The notes under the pieces were generated by a model. It made no database searches. It was not told the DNA's origin and saw only the letters and a list, made by a program, of their open reading frames with translations. This document shows, in pieces, positions 8,306-16,418 of a stretch of DNA of 64,000 nt. Both the position numbers and the translations under genes were made by a program. Where the stretch lies: the NCBI GenBank assembly GCA_900545275.1, contig UQYG01000012.1, positions 41,291-105,290 on the forward strand, written 5' to 3'. This DNA comes from an uncultured Sutterella sp. Lineage in GTDB: Bacteria; Pseudomonadota; Gammaproteobacteria; Burkholderiales; Burkholderiaceae_F. The first letter of the stretch is position 1. The number at the start of each line of letters is the position of its first letter.

Positions 8306-8974
8306 TTACTTTTCGATGTTGGTGCGAATGACGTCGCGTTCCAGCCAAATCGGAGCATGGTGTTCAGCGGCTTCGTACGAAATCGTACCCGGGCCGAGAC
8401 GCCAAATGCCCTTGAAGTGTTCCATCGAAAGGAGGGCGAGCGGGATGTGGGCGCACACGACGAGGACCGACACGATGATCGAGCCCCAGACGTGGAAGTA
8501 GAAAGTCCACGCATAGACCTGCTTGCCGATGAGCGGAGCGCCGATCCAAAGCATCCAGCCCGTCACAGCGAGCGCGGCGATCATGCCCATGAAGAGCAGG
8601 TAGGACGCCTTCTGACCGCCGTTGTAGCGACCCTGCGGGGGAACTTCCACCGGACCGAACGGGATCTTGAAGAAGCGGCGGGGATAGCCGCCGAAATTGC
8701 GGAACCAGTAGATCGTGTTGCGGTCCCATTCCAGGCAGGCGCGAAGAATGAGGGCAAAACGGTCGGGAGCCACCACGATGAAGCCGAGCAGATTGAACGT
8801 GAAGATCGCGCCGAGGATCAGGTGGGCGATCATGTTCGCTTCCGCGGCTTCCGCGGAGGGTTCACAGAAGTACACGTACGCACCCGTAAAGAGAAGGGCA
8901 AACCACGTGATCGCGTTGAGCGAGTGGAAGACCTTGTCGGGGGCATGGAAGCGGAGAATGCGATTATTAGCCAT
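8306..8974 (-). CDS. Cytochrome b membrane subunit of the [FeFe]-hydrogenase
   Basis: Integral membrane di-heme cytochrome b of the FdnI/HydC type, 222 residues with four hydrophobic segments (about 19-36, 48-68, 124-146 and 156-182). Histidines H17, H51, H161 and H176 lie where the heme b ligands of FdnI lie (H18, H57, H155, H169). The expected role is to anchor the hydrogenase dimer on the periplasmic face and exchange electrons with the quinone pool. The start at 8974 overlaps the small-subunit stop by eight bases and has a clear GGAGG. The strict linkage to HydA and HydB genes is what assigns it to hydrogenase rather than to formate dehydrogenase. Confidence 0.82.
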   Translation of the reverse strand: MANNRILRFHAPDKVFHSLNAITWFALLFTGAYVYFCEPSAEAAEANMIAHLILGAIFTFNLLGFIVVAPDRFALILRACLEWDRNTIYWFRNFGGYPRRFFKIPFGPVEVPPQGRYNGGQKASYLLFMGMIAALAVTGWMLWIGAPLIGKQVYAWTFYFHVWGSIIVSVLVVCAHIPLALLSMEHFKGIWRLGPGTISYEAAEHHAPIWLERDVIRTNIEK

Positions 8975-9326
8975 GGTTAGCCTCCGAGGTCGTGGCGGCA
9001 AGCAGAGTGCGCTGATAGTAATGGGTGTGGAGCAGTTCGTGCATGGTATGGTCCACGGGCTTGGTGTTCAAGTCCTTGTAGACACGCATGACGACCGAGT
9101 TCTGGTGCGAACTCGTCAAACCCATGCTTTGGCAGAGCTTGTCGTCCTTGTAGAGACCGGCCTGACGGGCCTTGATGATGACGCCGCGGCGGGCGATCAG
9201 GTCACCGATGGCCCAACCGCAGACGGCGACGGCGCCGACGCAGAGACCGCAGACTTTCAGAAAGCCGCGACGACCCAAAATCAATGCAGCGGGGCGCTCG
9301 GCGTAATCATAATTTTCAGACAGCAT
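8967..9326 (-). CDS. hydB: [FeFe]-hydrogenase small subunit with Tat signal
   Basis: This 119-residue protein matches the iron-hydrogenase small subunit family, as in Desulfovibrio periplasmic HydAB. Residues 19-24 read RRGFLK, a twin-arginine motif, followed by a hydrophobic stretch (about 25-41). The C-terminal part (RVYKDLNTKPVDHTMHELLHTHY) is the segment that wraps around the large subunit. In Desulfovibrio this signal carries the folded dimer out of the cytoplasm, and the same is inferred here because the large subunit has no signal of its own. A GAGG site precedes the ATG; the gene begins 25 bp after hydA. Confidence 0.9.
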   Translation of the reverse strand: MLSENYDYAERPAALILGRRGFLKVCGLCVGAVAVCGWAIGDLIARRGVIIKARQAGLYKDDKLCQSMGLTSSHQNSVVMRVYKDLNTKPVDHTMHELLHTHYYQRTLLAATTSEANHG

Positions 9327-9351
9327 TTGTATAACCTCGCGTCAGGAATTC

Positions 9352-10710
9352 TTAAACACGCAGCGGCAGGGGCATCGTGGGATGCAGCCAGGCCGTGCCC
9401 TTGGGCTGAACCGGCTGACCGCCGCCGTTGACGCAACCGCCCGGGCAGTTCATCACTTCAATGAAGTGATAGCGATTCTTGTCGACGCGGACGCGGTTGA
9501 GAACTTCCTTGAGGCCCTGGTTGGCGCCGTTGACGACGCAGACGCGGACTTCGAACTTCTTGCCGCCGAGCGCCTTGACGGGCACGGGGATGGTAGCTTC
9601 GACGATGGCGTTGTCATAGCCTCGGACGATTTCGATGTCGGCGTTCTTGAGCTCTTCACCCGAAAGAGCGAAGTAAGCCGTACGGAGAGCGGCTTCCATC
9701 ACGCCGCCCGAGCAACCGAAGATCGTGCCGGCGCCCGTGTAGACTTCGAGGTCCTTGCGTTCGCGGGTCTTGGGCATGTTGAGCGGGTTGATGCCCTTGC
9801 GGCGCATGAGTTCGGCGATGTCGCGGGCCGTGAGCGAGGCGTCGATATCCTGGAAGGAGGGCGTGTCGGCCGGGATTTCCTTCGTGGCGACGAGATAACG
9901 CCAGGCAGTGTTCATTTCGGGACGCGAGGCTTCAAAGATCTTGGCCGTGCAGGGCGTGACCGAAACAAAGAAGATCTTGCGCGGATCGACCTTGAGGATG
10001 TGCTTGGCAGCCCAGGTCTTGGCGAGCGTACCGCCCATCTGCAGCGGCGACTTGGCCGTCGAGAGGTGCGGGAGCATGTCGGCGTGATACGTTTCGGCGT
10101 TCTTGATCCAGGCCGGGCAACAGGACGTGAAGTGCGGGAACGGATGGTGAGCCATTTCGTCGACTTCCGGACCGCGTTCGCCGAGGACCCAGTACTGGAT
10201 CTTCTTCACGAATTCCGTGCCTTCTTCAATGATGGTCTGGTCGGCCGTGCTGTTGCAGTCGTAGACCGTCATGCCCAAGGCTTCGAGGGCGTTGTTCATC
10301 TGTTCGGTCGAAAGGTCGCCGGGTTCGCCGCCGAACTCTTCACAGAGCGAAACGCGGACGGCGGGCGAGGGATGCGCCACGACGATCTTGTCCTTCTGAT
10401 CGAGGACGTGTTCGACCTGGTCGACGAAGCTCATCTGTTCGATGGCGTCGAACGGGCAGGCGATCAGACACTGACCGCAATAGAGGCACGCGTCTTCCGT
10501 GATTTCGTGTTTAGCACCGAGACCGCCCTTGATGGCGTCGGTCGGGCAGAACTTGCGGCAGGTGTCGCAGCCGACGCAGTTCTCCTTGTTGATGTGGATA
10601 ATCCCGCGGAGTTCGCCCTTGCGAAGATTACCGACATAGGCGGGACCGTCTTCCCCGTGCGCGTTGGCGCCCGGCAGGAAGGTATGGACCGTGATCGTAT
10701 CTTTGGACAT
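9352..10710 (-). CDS. hydA: [FeFe]-hydrogenase large (catalytic) subunit
   Basis: Catalytic subunit carrying the H-cluster, 452 residues, with two N-terminal [4Fe-4S] ferredoxin motifs (C45/48/51/55 and C75/78/81/85). H-cluster motifs are TSCCPAW (195-201; C197 proton relay, C198 ligand), TPCTAK (252-257, ligand C254) and EVMNCPGGC (418-426, ligands C422 and C426). The middle motif usually starts with Met, and here it is Thr252; FGCSGG (331-336) also differs from the more usual FGATGG or FGVTGG. There is no [2Fe-2S] or long N-terminal extension, which fits the two-subunit periplasmic class. The frame is open to 10899, but the ATG at 10710 has GGAGAA nearby and gives the normal N-terminus. Confidence 0.94.
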   Translation of the reverse strand: MSKDTITVHTFLPGANAHGEDGPAYVGNLRKGELRGIIHINKENCVGCDTCRKFCPTDAIKGGLGAKHEITEDACLYCGQCLIACPFDAIEQMSFVDQVEHVLDQKDKIVVAHPSPAVRVSLCEEFGGEPGDLSTEQMNNALEALGMTVYDCNSTADQTIIEEGTEFVKKIQYWVLGERGPEVDEMAHHPFPHFTSCCPAWIKNAETYHADMLPHLSTAKSPLQMGGTLAKTWAAKHILKVDPRKIFFVSVTPCTAKIFEASRPEMNTAWRYLVATKEIPADTPSFQDIDASLTARDIAELMRRKGINPLNMPKTRERKDLEVYTGAGTIFGCSGGVMEAALRTAYFALSGEELKNADIEIVRGYDNAIVEATIPVPVKALGGKKFEVRVCVVNGANQGLKEVLNRVRVDKNRYHFIEVMNCPGGCVNGGGQPVQPKGTAWLHPTMPLPLRV

Positions 10711-11008
10711 TGAAAGTTCTCCAGAGTTGAGGTCGGAAGGCGGGTGAAACCGTTTCCAGCGTCCTTTTCCCACTGTCCGACAGCCGCAGAGAGGGACGGC
10801 GGGGGTCGTCGGAAGTTTCGGAAAAGAACAACGCTCAATTTTGTGAAACGAAGGCGGGTCGTCCGCGCCAAAATGCCGGGCGAGACCTTCGAGGATCAAG
10901 CTTGAATTTTACGGGGAATCCCCGTGAACTGACATCGTCCGAGGGGGGGCGGAGATCTAGATCGAAAGGGGTAGTCTTAGGGAAAACAGGATACTTTTTT
11001 GATGATAA
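10711..11008 (-). promoter_or_regulatory. Long leader/promoter region of the hydrogenase operon
   Basis: About 300 bp between the hydA start and the FNR-type box hold no gene I can support. Visible structure is a small hairpin ACGGGG-AAT-CCCCGT (10911-10925), a TCAAGCTTGA palindrome near 10895-10904 and a minus-strand TATCCT (10993-10988) that could be a -10. The transcription start cannot be fixed by eye, so the leader length is uncertain. Confidence 0.45.
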
Positions 11009-11022
11009 TTGATTGAAATCAA
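11009..11022. promoter_or_regulatory. FNR/Anr-type binding site upstream of the hydrogenase operon
   Basis: The sequence TTGAT-TGAA-ATCAA is a perfect match to the FNR consensus TTGAT-N4-ATCAA. It lies in the only long gap before hydA, downstream of the end of the neighbouring radical SAM gene, so hydA is the target in position. Oxygen-responsive control of hydrogenase is the natural reading. Confidence 0.75.
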
Positions 11023-11075
11023 TCAATAAGAAAGCTTCTTTACAAAAAATCGAATGCCTTGCTGTTGTTGAGATT

Positions 11076-11092
11076 CCGAGTAAAATACTCGG
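11076..11092. repeat. Perfect short inverted repeat, possible operator
   Basis: CCGAGTA-AAA-TACTCGG, 7-bp arms around three bases, about 55 bp from the FNR-type box and before the terminator of the HemN-like gene. No T-tail follows on either strand, so a protein-binding site is more likely than a terminator. Confidence 0.4.
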
Positions 11093-11115
11093 TTATTTCA
11101 GCATTTCCGATGCAG

Positions 11116-11142
11116 GAAAAAGCGCCCTCCGGGAGGAGGGCG
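11116..11142 (-). terminator. Terminator of the HemN-like radical SAM gene
   Basis: Stem CGCCCTCC (11123-11130) / GGAGGGCG (11135-11142) with a minus-strand TTTTT tail, eight bases beyond the stop of the gene at 11151. Confidence 0.8.
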
Positions 11143-11150
11143 TGGGAGCG

Positions 11151-12464
11151 TTACATGTCGGCTTCCTTGAGCGGGGCGCGCAGTTCGGCACGGACGTTGT
11201 CCATGCCCGAATAGAAGGCCTTCATCATGACGAGGCCGAGGAATTTTCCGGCGTCGGTCACGATGATGTGGTCGGGATCGTTCGGATCGTCTTTAATGGC
11301 GCCCGCAAGACGCAGACCGAGCATTTCCTTGAAGAGCGCGCAGTCCACGTTGATGCCGTGCACTTCGCGGAAGTAGCGTCGCGAGAGTCGGTGCGAGAAG
11401 AGACCGAGCATCAGGCGGTACTGCCAGATGGCGTGCGCGTCGAACTGACGGCGGCGCTCCACCCCGGTGTTGCCCTGCGCGATGCGTTCGGCGTAGCGGC
11501 GCAGACTGAAGGTGTTGACGTAGAGGCTGTCTCCGAGGAAGGAGAAGGCGCCTGAGCCAACGCCAAGGTATTCGTCGTAGTCAACCACGTATTCGTCGAA
11601 GCCCTCGTCGTTCGTGCGCCCGAAGGTCCAGGACGTCAGATGGTTGTAACGGCTCCCGAGCGTGTCGAGAATTACACGGTACTGATCGGCAAGTTGATTG
11701 CCCTTGGCGGCGATGTCGTTTTTCACGCTCTTTCGCGTCTGGGACGTGACCATGAGCGGGTAGGTCGTGACCTGGCGCGGATTGAGCTGCCAGATCTTTT
11801 CCATGTCCTCATGGAGCATGTCGAGGGTCTGGCCGCGAAAGCCGAACATCATGTCGACGTTGCAGGTGGGAAAGAGTTCCTGCGCATACTGCAGGCGCTC
11901 GAAAATCTGTTCGCCAGAGCCGAACTTTTCGTAGCGGTCCGAGAGCTTCAGGATTTCGTCGTTGAAGCTCTGCACGCCGATGGACATGCGGTCCACGAGT
12001 CCTTTGAGGTTGCGGAACTGCGGCGTCGTGATGATCTGCGGATCGGTTTCACAGCTGATTTCCTTGATCGACGGAAAGAGCTTCTTGGCGTGCTCGATCG
12101 TCTTGATCAGTTCGTCCTCGAGAATCGTCGTTGTACCGCCGCCGATGTACATAGAGTGGAAGTCGTAGCCGAGAGCGTGGACGTACTCCATTTCCTTGCG
12201 CAGGTTGACGAAGTATTCGCGCGCCTTGTATTCCTTGAAGAGGAAGCGGTGGAAGGTGCAGTACGTGCAGAGCGTGTGGCAAAACGGAATGTGCGCGTAG
12301 AGCAGGTAGCGGTGTCCCTCCTGCGGCGGCGGAGGATTCTTGAGGATGATGGGATCGCAGTGCAGATAGCGCTTGATGTAGTAGTCCATCACCCGGTCGG
12401 TGGCCCCGATCATCCAGTCGGGGAGGAGTTTGCGGGGACGGGGAACGTAGTTCGAAGTGGTCAT
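11151..12464 (-). CDS. HemN/HemW-family radical SAM protein (coproporphyrinogen III oxidase-like)
   Basis: Radical SAM protein of 437 residues in the oxygen-independent coproporphyrinogen oxidase superfamily. The cluster motif is CHTLCTYC (CxxxCxxC) in HIPFCHTLCTYCTFH, followed by YIGGGTTT and SIGVQSFND, all typical of HemN/HemW proteins. A long N-terminal extension before the motif and the spacing differ from classical HemN, so it could act in heme synthesis, as a heme chaperone (HemW-like) or in anaerobic heme breakdown (HutW/ChuW-like). Its place beside an FNR-box hydrogenase locus suits an anaerobic function. The ATG at 12464 lacks a strong ribosome-binding site. Confidence 0.75.
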   Translation of the reverse strand: MTTSNYVPRPRKLLPDWMIGATDRVMDYYIKRYLHCDPIILKNPPPPQEGHRYLLYAHIPFCHTLCTYCTFHRFLFKEYKAREYFVNLRKEMEYVHALGYDFHSMYIGGGTTTILEDELIKTIEHAKKLFPSIKEISCETDPQIITTPQFRNLKGLVDRMSIGVQSFNDEILKLSDRYEKFGSGEQIFERLQYAQELFPTCNVDMMFGFRGQTLDMLHEDMEKIWQLNPRQVTTYPLMVTSQTRKSVKNDIAAKGNQLADQYRVILDTLGSRYNHLTSWTFGRTNDEGFDEYVVDYDEYLGVGSGAFSFLGDSLYVNTFSLRRYAERIAQGNTGVERRRQFDAHAIWQYRLMLGLFSHRLSRRYFREVHGINVDCALFKEMLGLRLAGAIKDDPNDPDHIIVTDAGKFLGLVMMKAFYSGMDNVRAELRAPLKEADM

Positions 12465-12526
12465 GGATCGCGTCGCATGAAAAAAACAAGTCCCCGCATT
12501 GTACTATTGTGCGTCAGCTTTGCTTC

Positions 12527-14359
12527 TTAAGAAGCTTGACCTCGTCGGGCGTAAATGTGTTCGATGTTTTCGGCGAAGTGCTCGAAGAGCGGTCCCCGCT
12601 TGAGCTTCAGGGTCGGCGTCAGAAGACCGTTGTCGACGGTCCACGGCTCGAGCGTGAGCACGACGGCGCGCGGAAGCGCGTAGTACGGGAAGCCCTTCGC
12701 GGCGGTCTTGGCTCGCTGCAGCGCAAACGTCTTTGCGGCCGGAGCCGAAAGCGATGCGGGATCCTGCGGGTCGAGTCCGAGTCCTTCGGCCGCCCGTTTC
12801 CACTCTTCCGGTTGCAGCACTGCAATGAGCGTAAGGAAGGGGCGGTTTTCGCCCACTACGTAGGTCTGTTCGAAAAGCGGATCCGTTTCCAGGGCGTTTT
12901 CAAGATCGGTCGGAGCGATCTTTTCCCCCGTTGACGTCACGATGATCTCTTTGATGCGGCCTTTGATGCGCAGGAGTCCTTCGGGAGTGAACTCCCCGAT
13001 GTCGCCCGTTCGGAACCACCCGTCTTCCGTGAAGGCCGCCTCGACGGCGTCGGGGCGGTTCCAGTAAGACTTCGTCACCGAGGGCCCCCGCACCTGAATT
13101 TCGTTGCCCTCGCCGAGACGCACTTCAACGCCTCGGAAGGGACGTCCCACCGTGTCGGGATGATTTTCTTCGAGCGAGTTGCCGGCGATGATGGGGCTCG
13201 TTTCCGTCATGCCGTATCCCTGAATAATGGGGAGGCCCAGCCCGCAGAAGAGTTTGGCTACCTCCATGTTGAGTGCGGCGCCGCCCGAAATGGCGATACG
13301 CAGTTTGCCCCCAAACTGTGAGAGGAGGAGTTGCGAGACTTTCGGCAGGATAAAGGTACGCACGAATCCGTCGCGCCAGGCTCCCGCCGTGTCGCAGGGA
13401 ATGTTGTTGCGTCGGGCGAAGTCGCGCCACCCCGTCTCCGCGGCCCATTCGAAGAAGGCGCGCTCGAAGAGTCCCGCCTTTTCGAGGCGCTTGCGGATTC
13501 GCCCGTAGATCTTTTCGTAAATCCGCGGTACCGAGATGATGACGTCGGGGCGGATCTGTCGGAGATCCTCCGCAAGGAGCAAAACCGAACGATTGTAGAC
13601 GATCGTGCAACCCGTGGCGAGAGCGAGATAATAGCCCGCCGTCCGCTCAAACATGTGCGAGAGCGGCAAAAAGGAGAGAAAGACGTCTCCGACCTTGGGA
13701 GATACGCAATGCAACGTGGCACGGACGTTTGCGACGATGTTGGCTTGCGACAGAATCACCCCCTTGGGGCGCCCGGTGGTACCCGAGGTGTAGATGACGC
13801 ATGCGGGGGCTTCGGAGGTGGATGCAAGAGGCGGTTCTCCGGCAAAGGCTTCGCCGAGATGTAGGAAGTTCGCGAGAGGCAGAATGGGCAAACGGTCAGA
13901 ATCGATTTCTTCGTTCTCCTCTTGGGTGAGCACGACGTGGCGCAGGGAGAGTTCTCCCTCGGGCACTGCGCGGATTTGCTCCCAGCGGTTGCGGCGGTTC
14001 GTGACGAGAATCTTGGCGCCGCTGTCGGAAAGGACGAAGCGGCAGGCTCCCGGCGTATCAATGGCGTGCAGGGGAACCGGGACGAGACCGTTCGCCATGG
14101 CGGCCATGTCGGCGCAGACGTGATGCACGCCGTTGGGCAACAGAATCCCGACGCGGTCGCCCGCTTCGAGACCGAGCGCGGCAAAACTCCGTCTCCAAGC
14201 GTCGACGCGGTTTGCAAGTTGTGAATACGAGACGGACTGCCACTGAGCGCTCTTTCGGTCGTACTCCCGAAGGGCTTCCCGTGGTCCCCACGTCTTGCAG
14301 GCAGAGAAAAGCAGTTCCGGCAAGGTGTTCTTGCCGTTCAGTTCTTGTGCACGATCCAT
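12527..14359 (-). CDS. Long-chain acyl-CoA synthetase (AMP-forming)
   Basis: AMP-binding enzyme of 610 residues, the usual size for long-chain fatty acid:CoA ligases of the FadD15 type. It activates fatty acids with ATP and CoA for lipid synthesis or degradation. The P-loop-like motif VIYTSGTTGRPKGVILS, the adenylate motif GYGMTETSPI, the hinge region GWFRTGDIGEF and LRIKGRIKEIIVTSTGEKI are all intact, and the frame is unbroken. It follows uup on the same strand after about 155 bp and precedes the HemN-like gene by 62 bp. No beta-oxidation genes are nearby, so substrate length is not shown. Confidence 0.88.
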   Translation of the reverse strand: MDRAQELNGKNTLPELLFSACKTWGPREALREYDRKSAQWQSVSYSQLANRVDAWRRSFAALGLEAGDRVGILLPNGVHHVCADMAAMANGLVPVPLHAIDTPGACRFVLSDSGAKILVTNRRNRWEQIRAVPEGELSLRHVVLTQEENEEIDSDRLPILPLANFLHLGEAFAGEPPLASTSEAPACVIYTSGTTGRPKGVILSQANIVANVRATLHCVSPKVGDVFLSFLPLSHMFERTAGYYLALATGCTIVYNRSVLLLAEDLRQIRPDVIISVPRIYEKIYGRIRKRLEKAGLFERAFFEWAAETGWRDFARRNNIPCDTAGAWRDGFVRTFILPKVSQLLLSQFGGKLRIAISGGAALNMEVAKLFCGLGLPIIQGYGMTETSPIIAGNSLEENHPDTVGRPFRGVEVRLGEGNEIQVRGPSVTKSYWNRPDAVEAAFTEDGWFRTGDIGEFTPEGLLRIKGRIKEIIVTSTGEKIAPTDLENALETDPLFEQTYVVGENRPFLTLIAVLQPEEWKRAAEGLGLDPQDPASLSAPAAKTFALQRAKTAAKGFPYYALPRAVVLTLEPWTVDNGLLTPTLKLKRGPLFEHFAENIEHIYARRGQAS

Positions 14360-14429
14360 TTGTATCCCAGCGTATGTGACCGCCTTCCTTTTGTCGGCGG
14401 CCGTTGTCTTTTTCTTTTATAGGTCTTTT

Positions 14430-14458
14430 CCCTTCCTCACGGAGCATGTGAGGAAGGG
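14430..14458. other. 11-bp hairpin between uup and the acyl-CoA synthetase gene
   Basis: CCCTTCCTCAC (14430-14440) pairs perfectly with GTGAGGAAGGG (14448-14458). On the minus strand, along which both flanking genes read, the bases after the stem are A-rich rather than T-rich, so this may be an mRNA processing or stability element rather than a terminator. Confidence 0.45.
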
Positions 14459-14514
14459 GATTTTCTCAGTGTTACCCCTCATTCGGAGAGGGTTGGGTGT
14501 GCGTCGGATCTTCT

Positions 14515-16341
14515 TTAGGAACCCGAAGCCTCTTCGATTTGACGGCGTTTTTCTTCTAGTGCCTCCCAGCGTTCGAAGAGCGCTTCCGTTTCCTTTTCGA
14601 TCTCCGCGGAACGCGCAGCGTCGGCCTTCTGTTCGGCGACGTCGAGCAGATGATACTCGGGACCGCTCATTTTTTCGTAGAGTGCCTTTTGCTCGGCCTC
14701 GAGATTTTCGAGACGGGTCGGGATCTCTTCGAGGTCCCGGGCTTCCTTGAAGCTCAGCTTGAGGGTGCGTTGCCGCGTGCGCTCCACGGACTTCGGAGCC
14801 GCCTTGACGGGGGTGGGTTCCGCTGGCGCAGGACGCTGGCGCAGCCAATCCTCGTAGCCGCCCACGTACTCGCGCCAGACGCCGTTTCCTTCCGGGGCGA
14901 GCACTTCGGTCACCACGTTGTCGAGGAAGCGGCGGTCGTGGCTCACGAGAATGATGGTTCCCGGATAGCTCAGAAGGGTCTGCTCAAGGAGTTCCAGCGA
15001 GTCGATGTCGAGGTCGTTCGTTGGTTCGTCAAGGACCAGAAGATTGGCGGGCAGGGCGAAAAGGCGAGCAAGAAGCAGCCGGTTTCGCTCTCCGCCCGAG
15101 AGCGAGCTCACCGGAACGTTCGCCCGACGCGGCGGAAAGAGAAAGTCTCCAAGATAGGCGACGATGTGCTTTTTCTCGCCGCCGATTTCGACCCAATCGG
15201 AGCCCGGCGAGATGGTTTCGGCCACAGTCTTCGTGAGATCGAGCTGCTCGCGAAGCTGATCGAAGTAAGCGATCTTCAGATTGGTGCCGAGCCGGACCGT
15301 CCCTGCGTCGGGCTGCAACTGCCCGAGAAGAAGCTTGATGAGCGTGCTCTTTCCGGCGCCGTTTCGGCCGATGAGCCCGAGCCGGTCGCCGCGCATCAGG
15401 GTGAAGTTCAGGTCACGCACGACGGTCTTTGAGCCGAAGGATTTGGAGAGATTTTCGACTTCGGCCACGATTTTCCCGCTCTTTTCTCCCGCATCGATCT
15501 GCAGACGGATCGATCCCATTCGGTCGCGGCGTTCGCTTCGTTCCCTGCGCAGACGCTCGAGTCGGCGCACCCGACCTTCGTTGCGTGTGCGGCGCGCTTC
15601 GATGCCCTTGCGGATCCACACTTCTTCCTGTGCCCAGAACTTGTCGAAACGCTGTCGGGCGAGCTCTTCGGCGGCGAGTTCCTCCTCCTTTCGGTTTTCA
15701 TAGGCGGCGAAATTGCCGGGGTAGGAGCGGAGGATTCCGCGGTCAAGTTCGACGATGCGCGTCGAGACGTTGTCGAGGAACTGTCGGTCATGCGTAATGA
15801 CGATGAGCGAGCGCTGATTACGACACTGCGCGTTGACGAGCTCTTCGAGCGTCGCGATCGCGCGGATGTCGAGGTGGTTCGTCGGCTCGTCGAGCAGTAG
15901 CAGATCCGGCTCGAGAGCCAGAGCGAGCGCCAGAGCTGCGCGTTTTTTTTCTCCGCCCGAAGCCTTGGTCGGATCGGTGTCGACCTCGAGATCAAAGCGG
16001 TGCAGCATCTCTTCGATGCGGGCGCGAAGCCGCCAAACTTCGCGTTCGTCGGAAATGTCCTGAAGACGACCGCGCAGAACCAGGCTTTCGAGTACGGTGG
16101 GCGCCTCGGGGAGAAGTGGTTCCTGTTCGACGAACACCGTACGCAGACCGTCGGTGAACTGGAGTTCGCCGTCGTCGAGCTTGGTTCGTCCCGCCAGAAC
16201 GGAGAGAAGCGAACTCTTTCCCGTACCGTTTCGACCGATCAATCCAACGCGTTCTCCAGGATCGATGGTGAGTTGGGCGCCGTCGAGTAGCGGCAAATCG
16301 CCCCAGGCGAGATGGGCATTGAGCAGGGTAAAGAGAGCCAT
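14515..16341 (-). CDS. uup: ABC-F family ATPase Uup
   Basis: Cytoplasmic twin-cassette ABC-F ATPase of 608 residues, without membrane domains. The first cassette has GRNGTGKSS, ASGGEKKR and LLLLDEPTNHLD; the second has GRNGAGKST, LSGGERNR and LVLDEPTNDLD. The interdomain linker is highly charged, and the last 100 residues form the Arg/Glu-rich coiled-coil typical of Uup, which distinguishes it from EttA and YheS. Family members act on ribosomes and branched DNA intermediates and affect precise transposon excision. The signature spacing and the C-terminal domain support uup strongly. Confidence 0.9.
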   Translation of the reverse strand: MALFTLLNAHLAWGDLPLLDGAQLTIDPGERVGLIGRNGTGKSSLLSVLAGRTKLDDGELQFTDGLRTVFVEQEPLLPEAPTVLESLVLRGRLQDISDEREVWRLRARIEEMLHRFDLEVDTDPTKASGGEKKRAALALALALEPDLLLLDEPTNHLDIRAIATLEELVNAQCRNQRSLIVITHDRQFLDNVSTRIVELDRGILRSYPGNFAAYENRKEEELAAEELARQRFDKFWAQEEVWIRKGIEARRTRNEGRVRRLERLRRERSERRDRMGSIRLQIDAGEKSGKIVAEVENLSKSFGSKTVVRDLNFTLMRGDRLGLIGRNGAGKSTLIKLLLGQLQPDAGTVRLGTNLKIAYFDQLREQLDLTKTVAETISPGSDWVEIGGEKKHIVAYLGDFLFPPRRANVPVSSLSGGERNRLLLARLFALPANLLVLDEPTNDLDIDSLELLEQTLLSYPGTIILVSHDRRFLDNVVTEVLAPEGNGVWREYVGGYEDWLRQRPAPAEPTPVKAAPKSVERTRQRTLKLSFKEARDLEEIPTRLENLEAEQKALYEKMSGPEYHLLDVAEQKADAARSAEIEKETEALFERWEALEEKRRQIEEASGS

Positions 16342-16362
16342 GAGAATCGTTCGGAAAGAAAG

Positions 16363-16391
16363 GGGCGGCCGGTATCGGTGACCGTCCGCCC
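16363..16391 (-). terminator. Hairpin terminator of lpoA
   Basis: Stem GGGCGGCCGGT (16363-16373) / ACCGTCCGCCC (16381-16391) with one mismatch, followed on the minus strand by CTTTCTTTCC. It lies between lpoA and uup. Confidence 0.65.
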
Positions 16392-16418
16392 ACAGGAAAA
16401 AGCAAATGTCTGCGTTTG

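Noticed and set aside
12522..12535. GCTTCTTAAGAAGC palindrome at the end of the acyl-CoA synthetase gene
   Set aside because: A perfect palindrome without loop or T-tail that overlaps the last codons; probably chance.
14430..14458. Standard terminator of uup
   Set aside because: The stem is perfect, but on the minus strand it is followed by A-rich sequence, so it is listed only as a hairpin.
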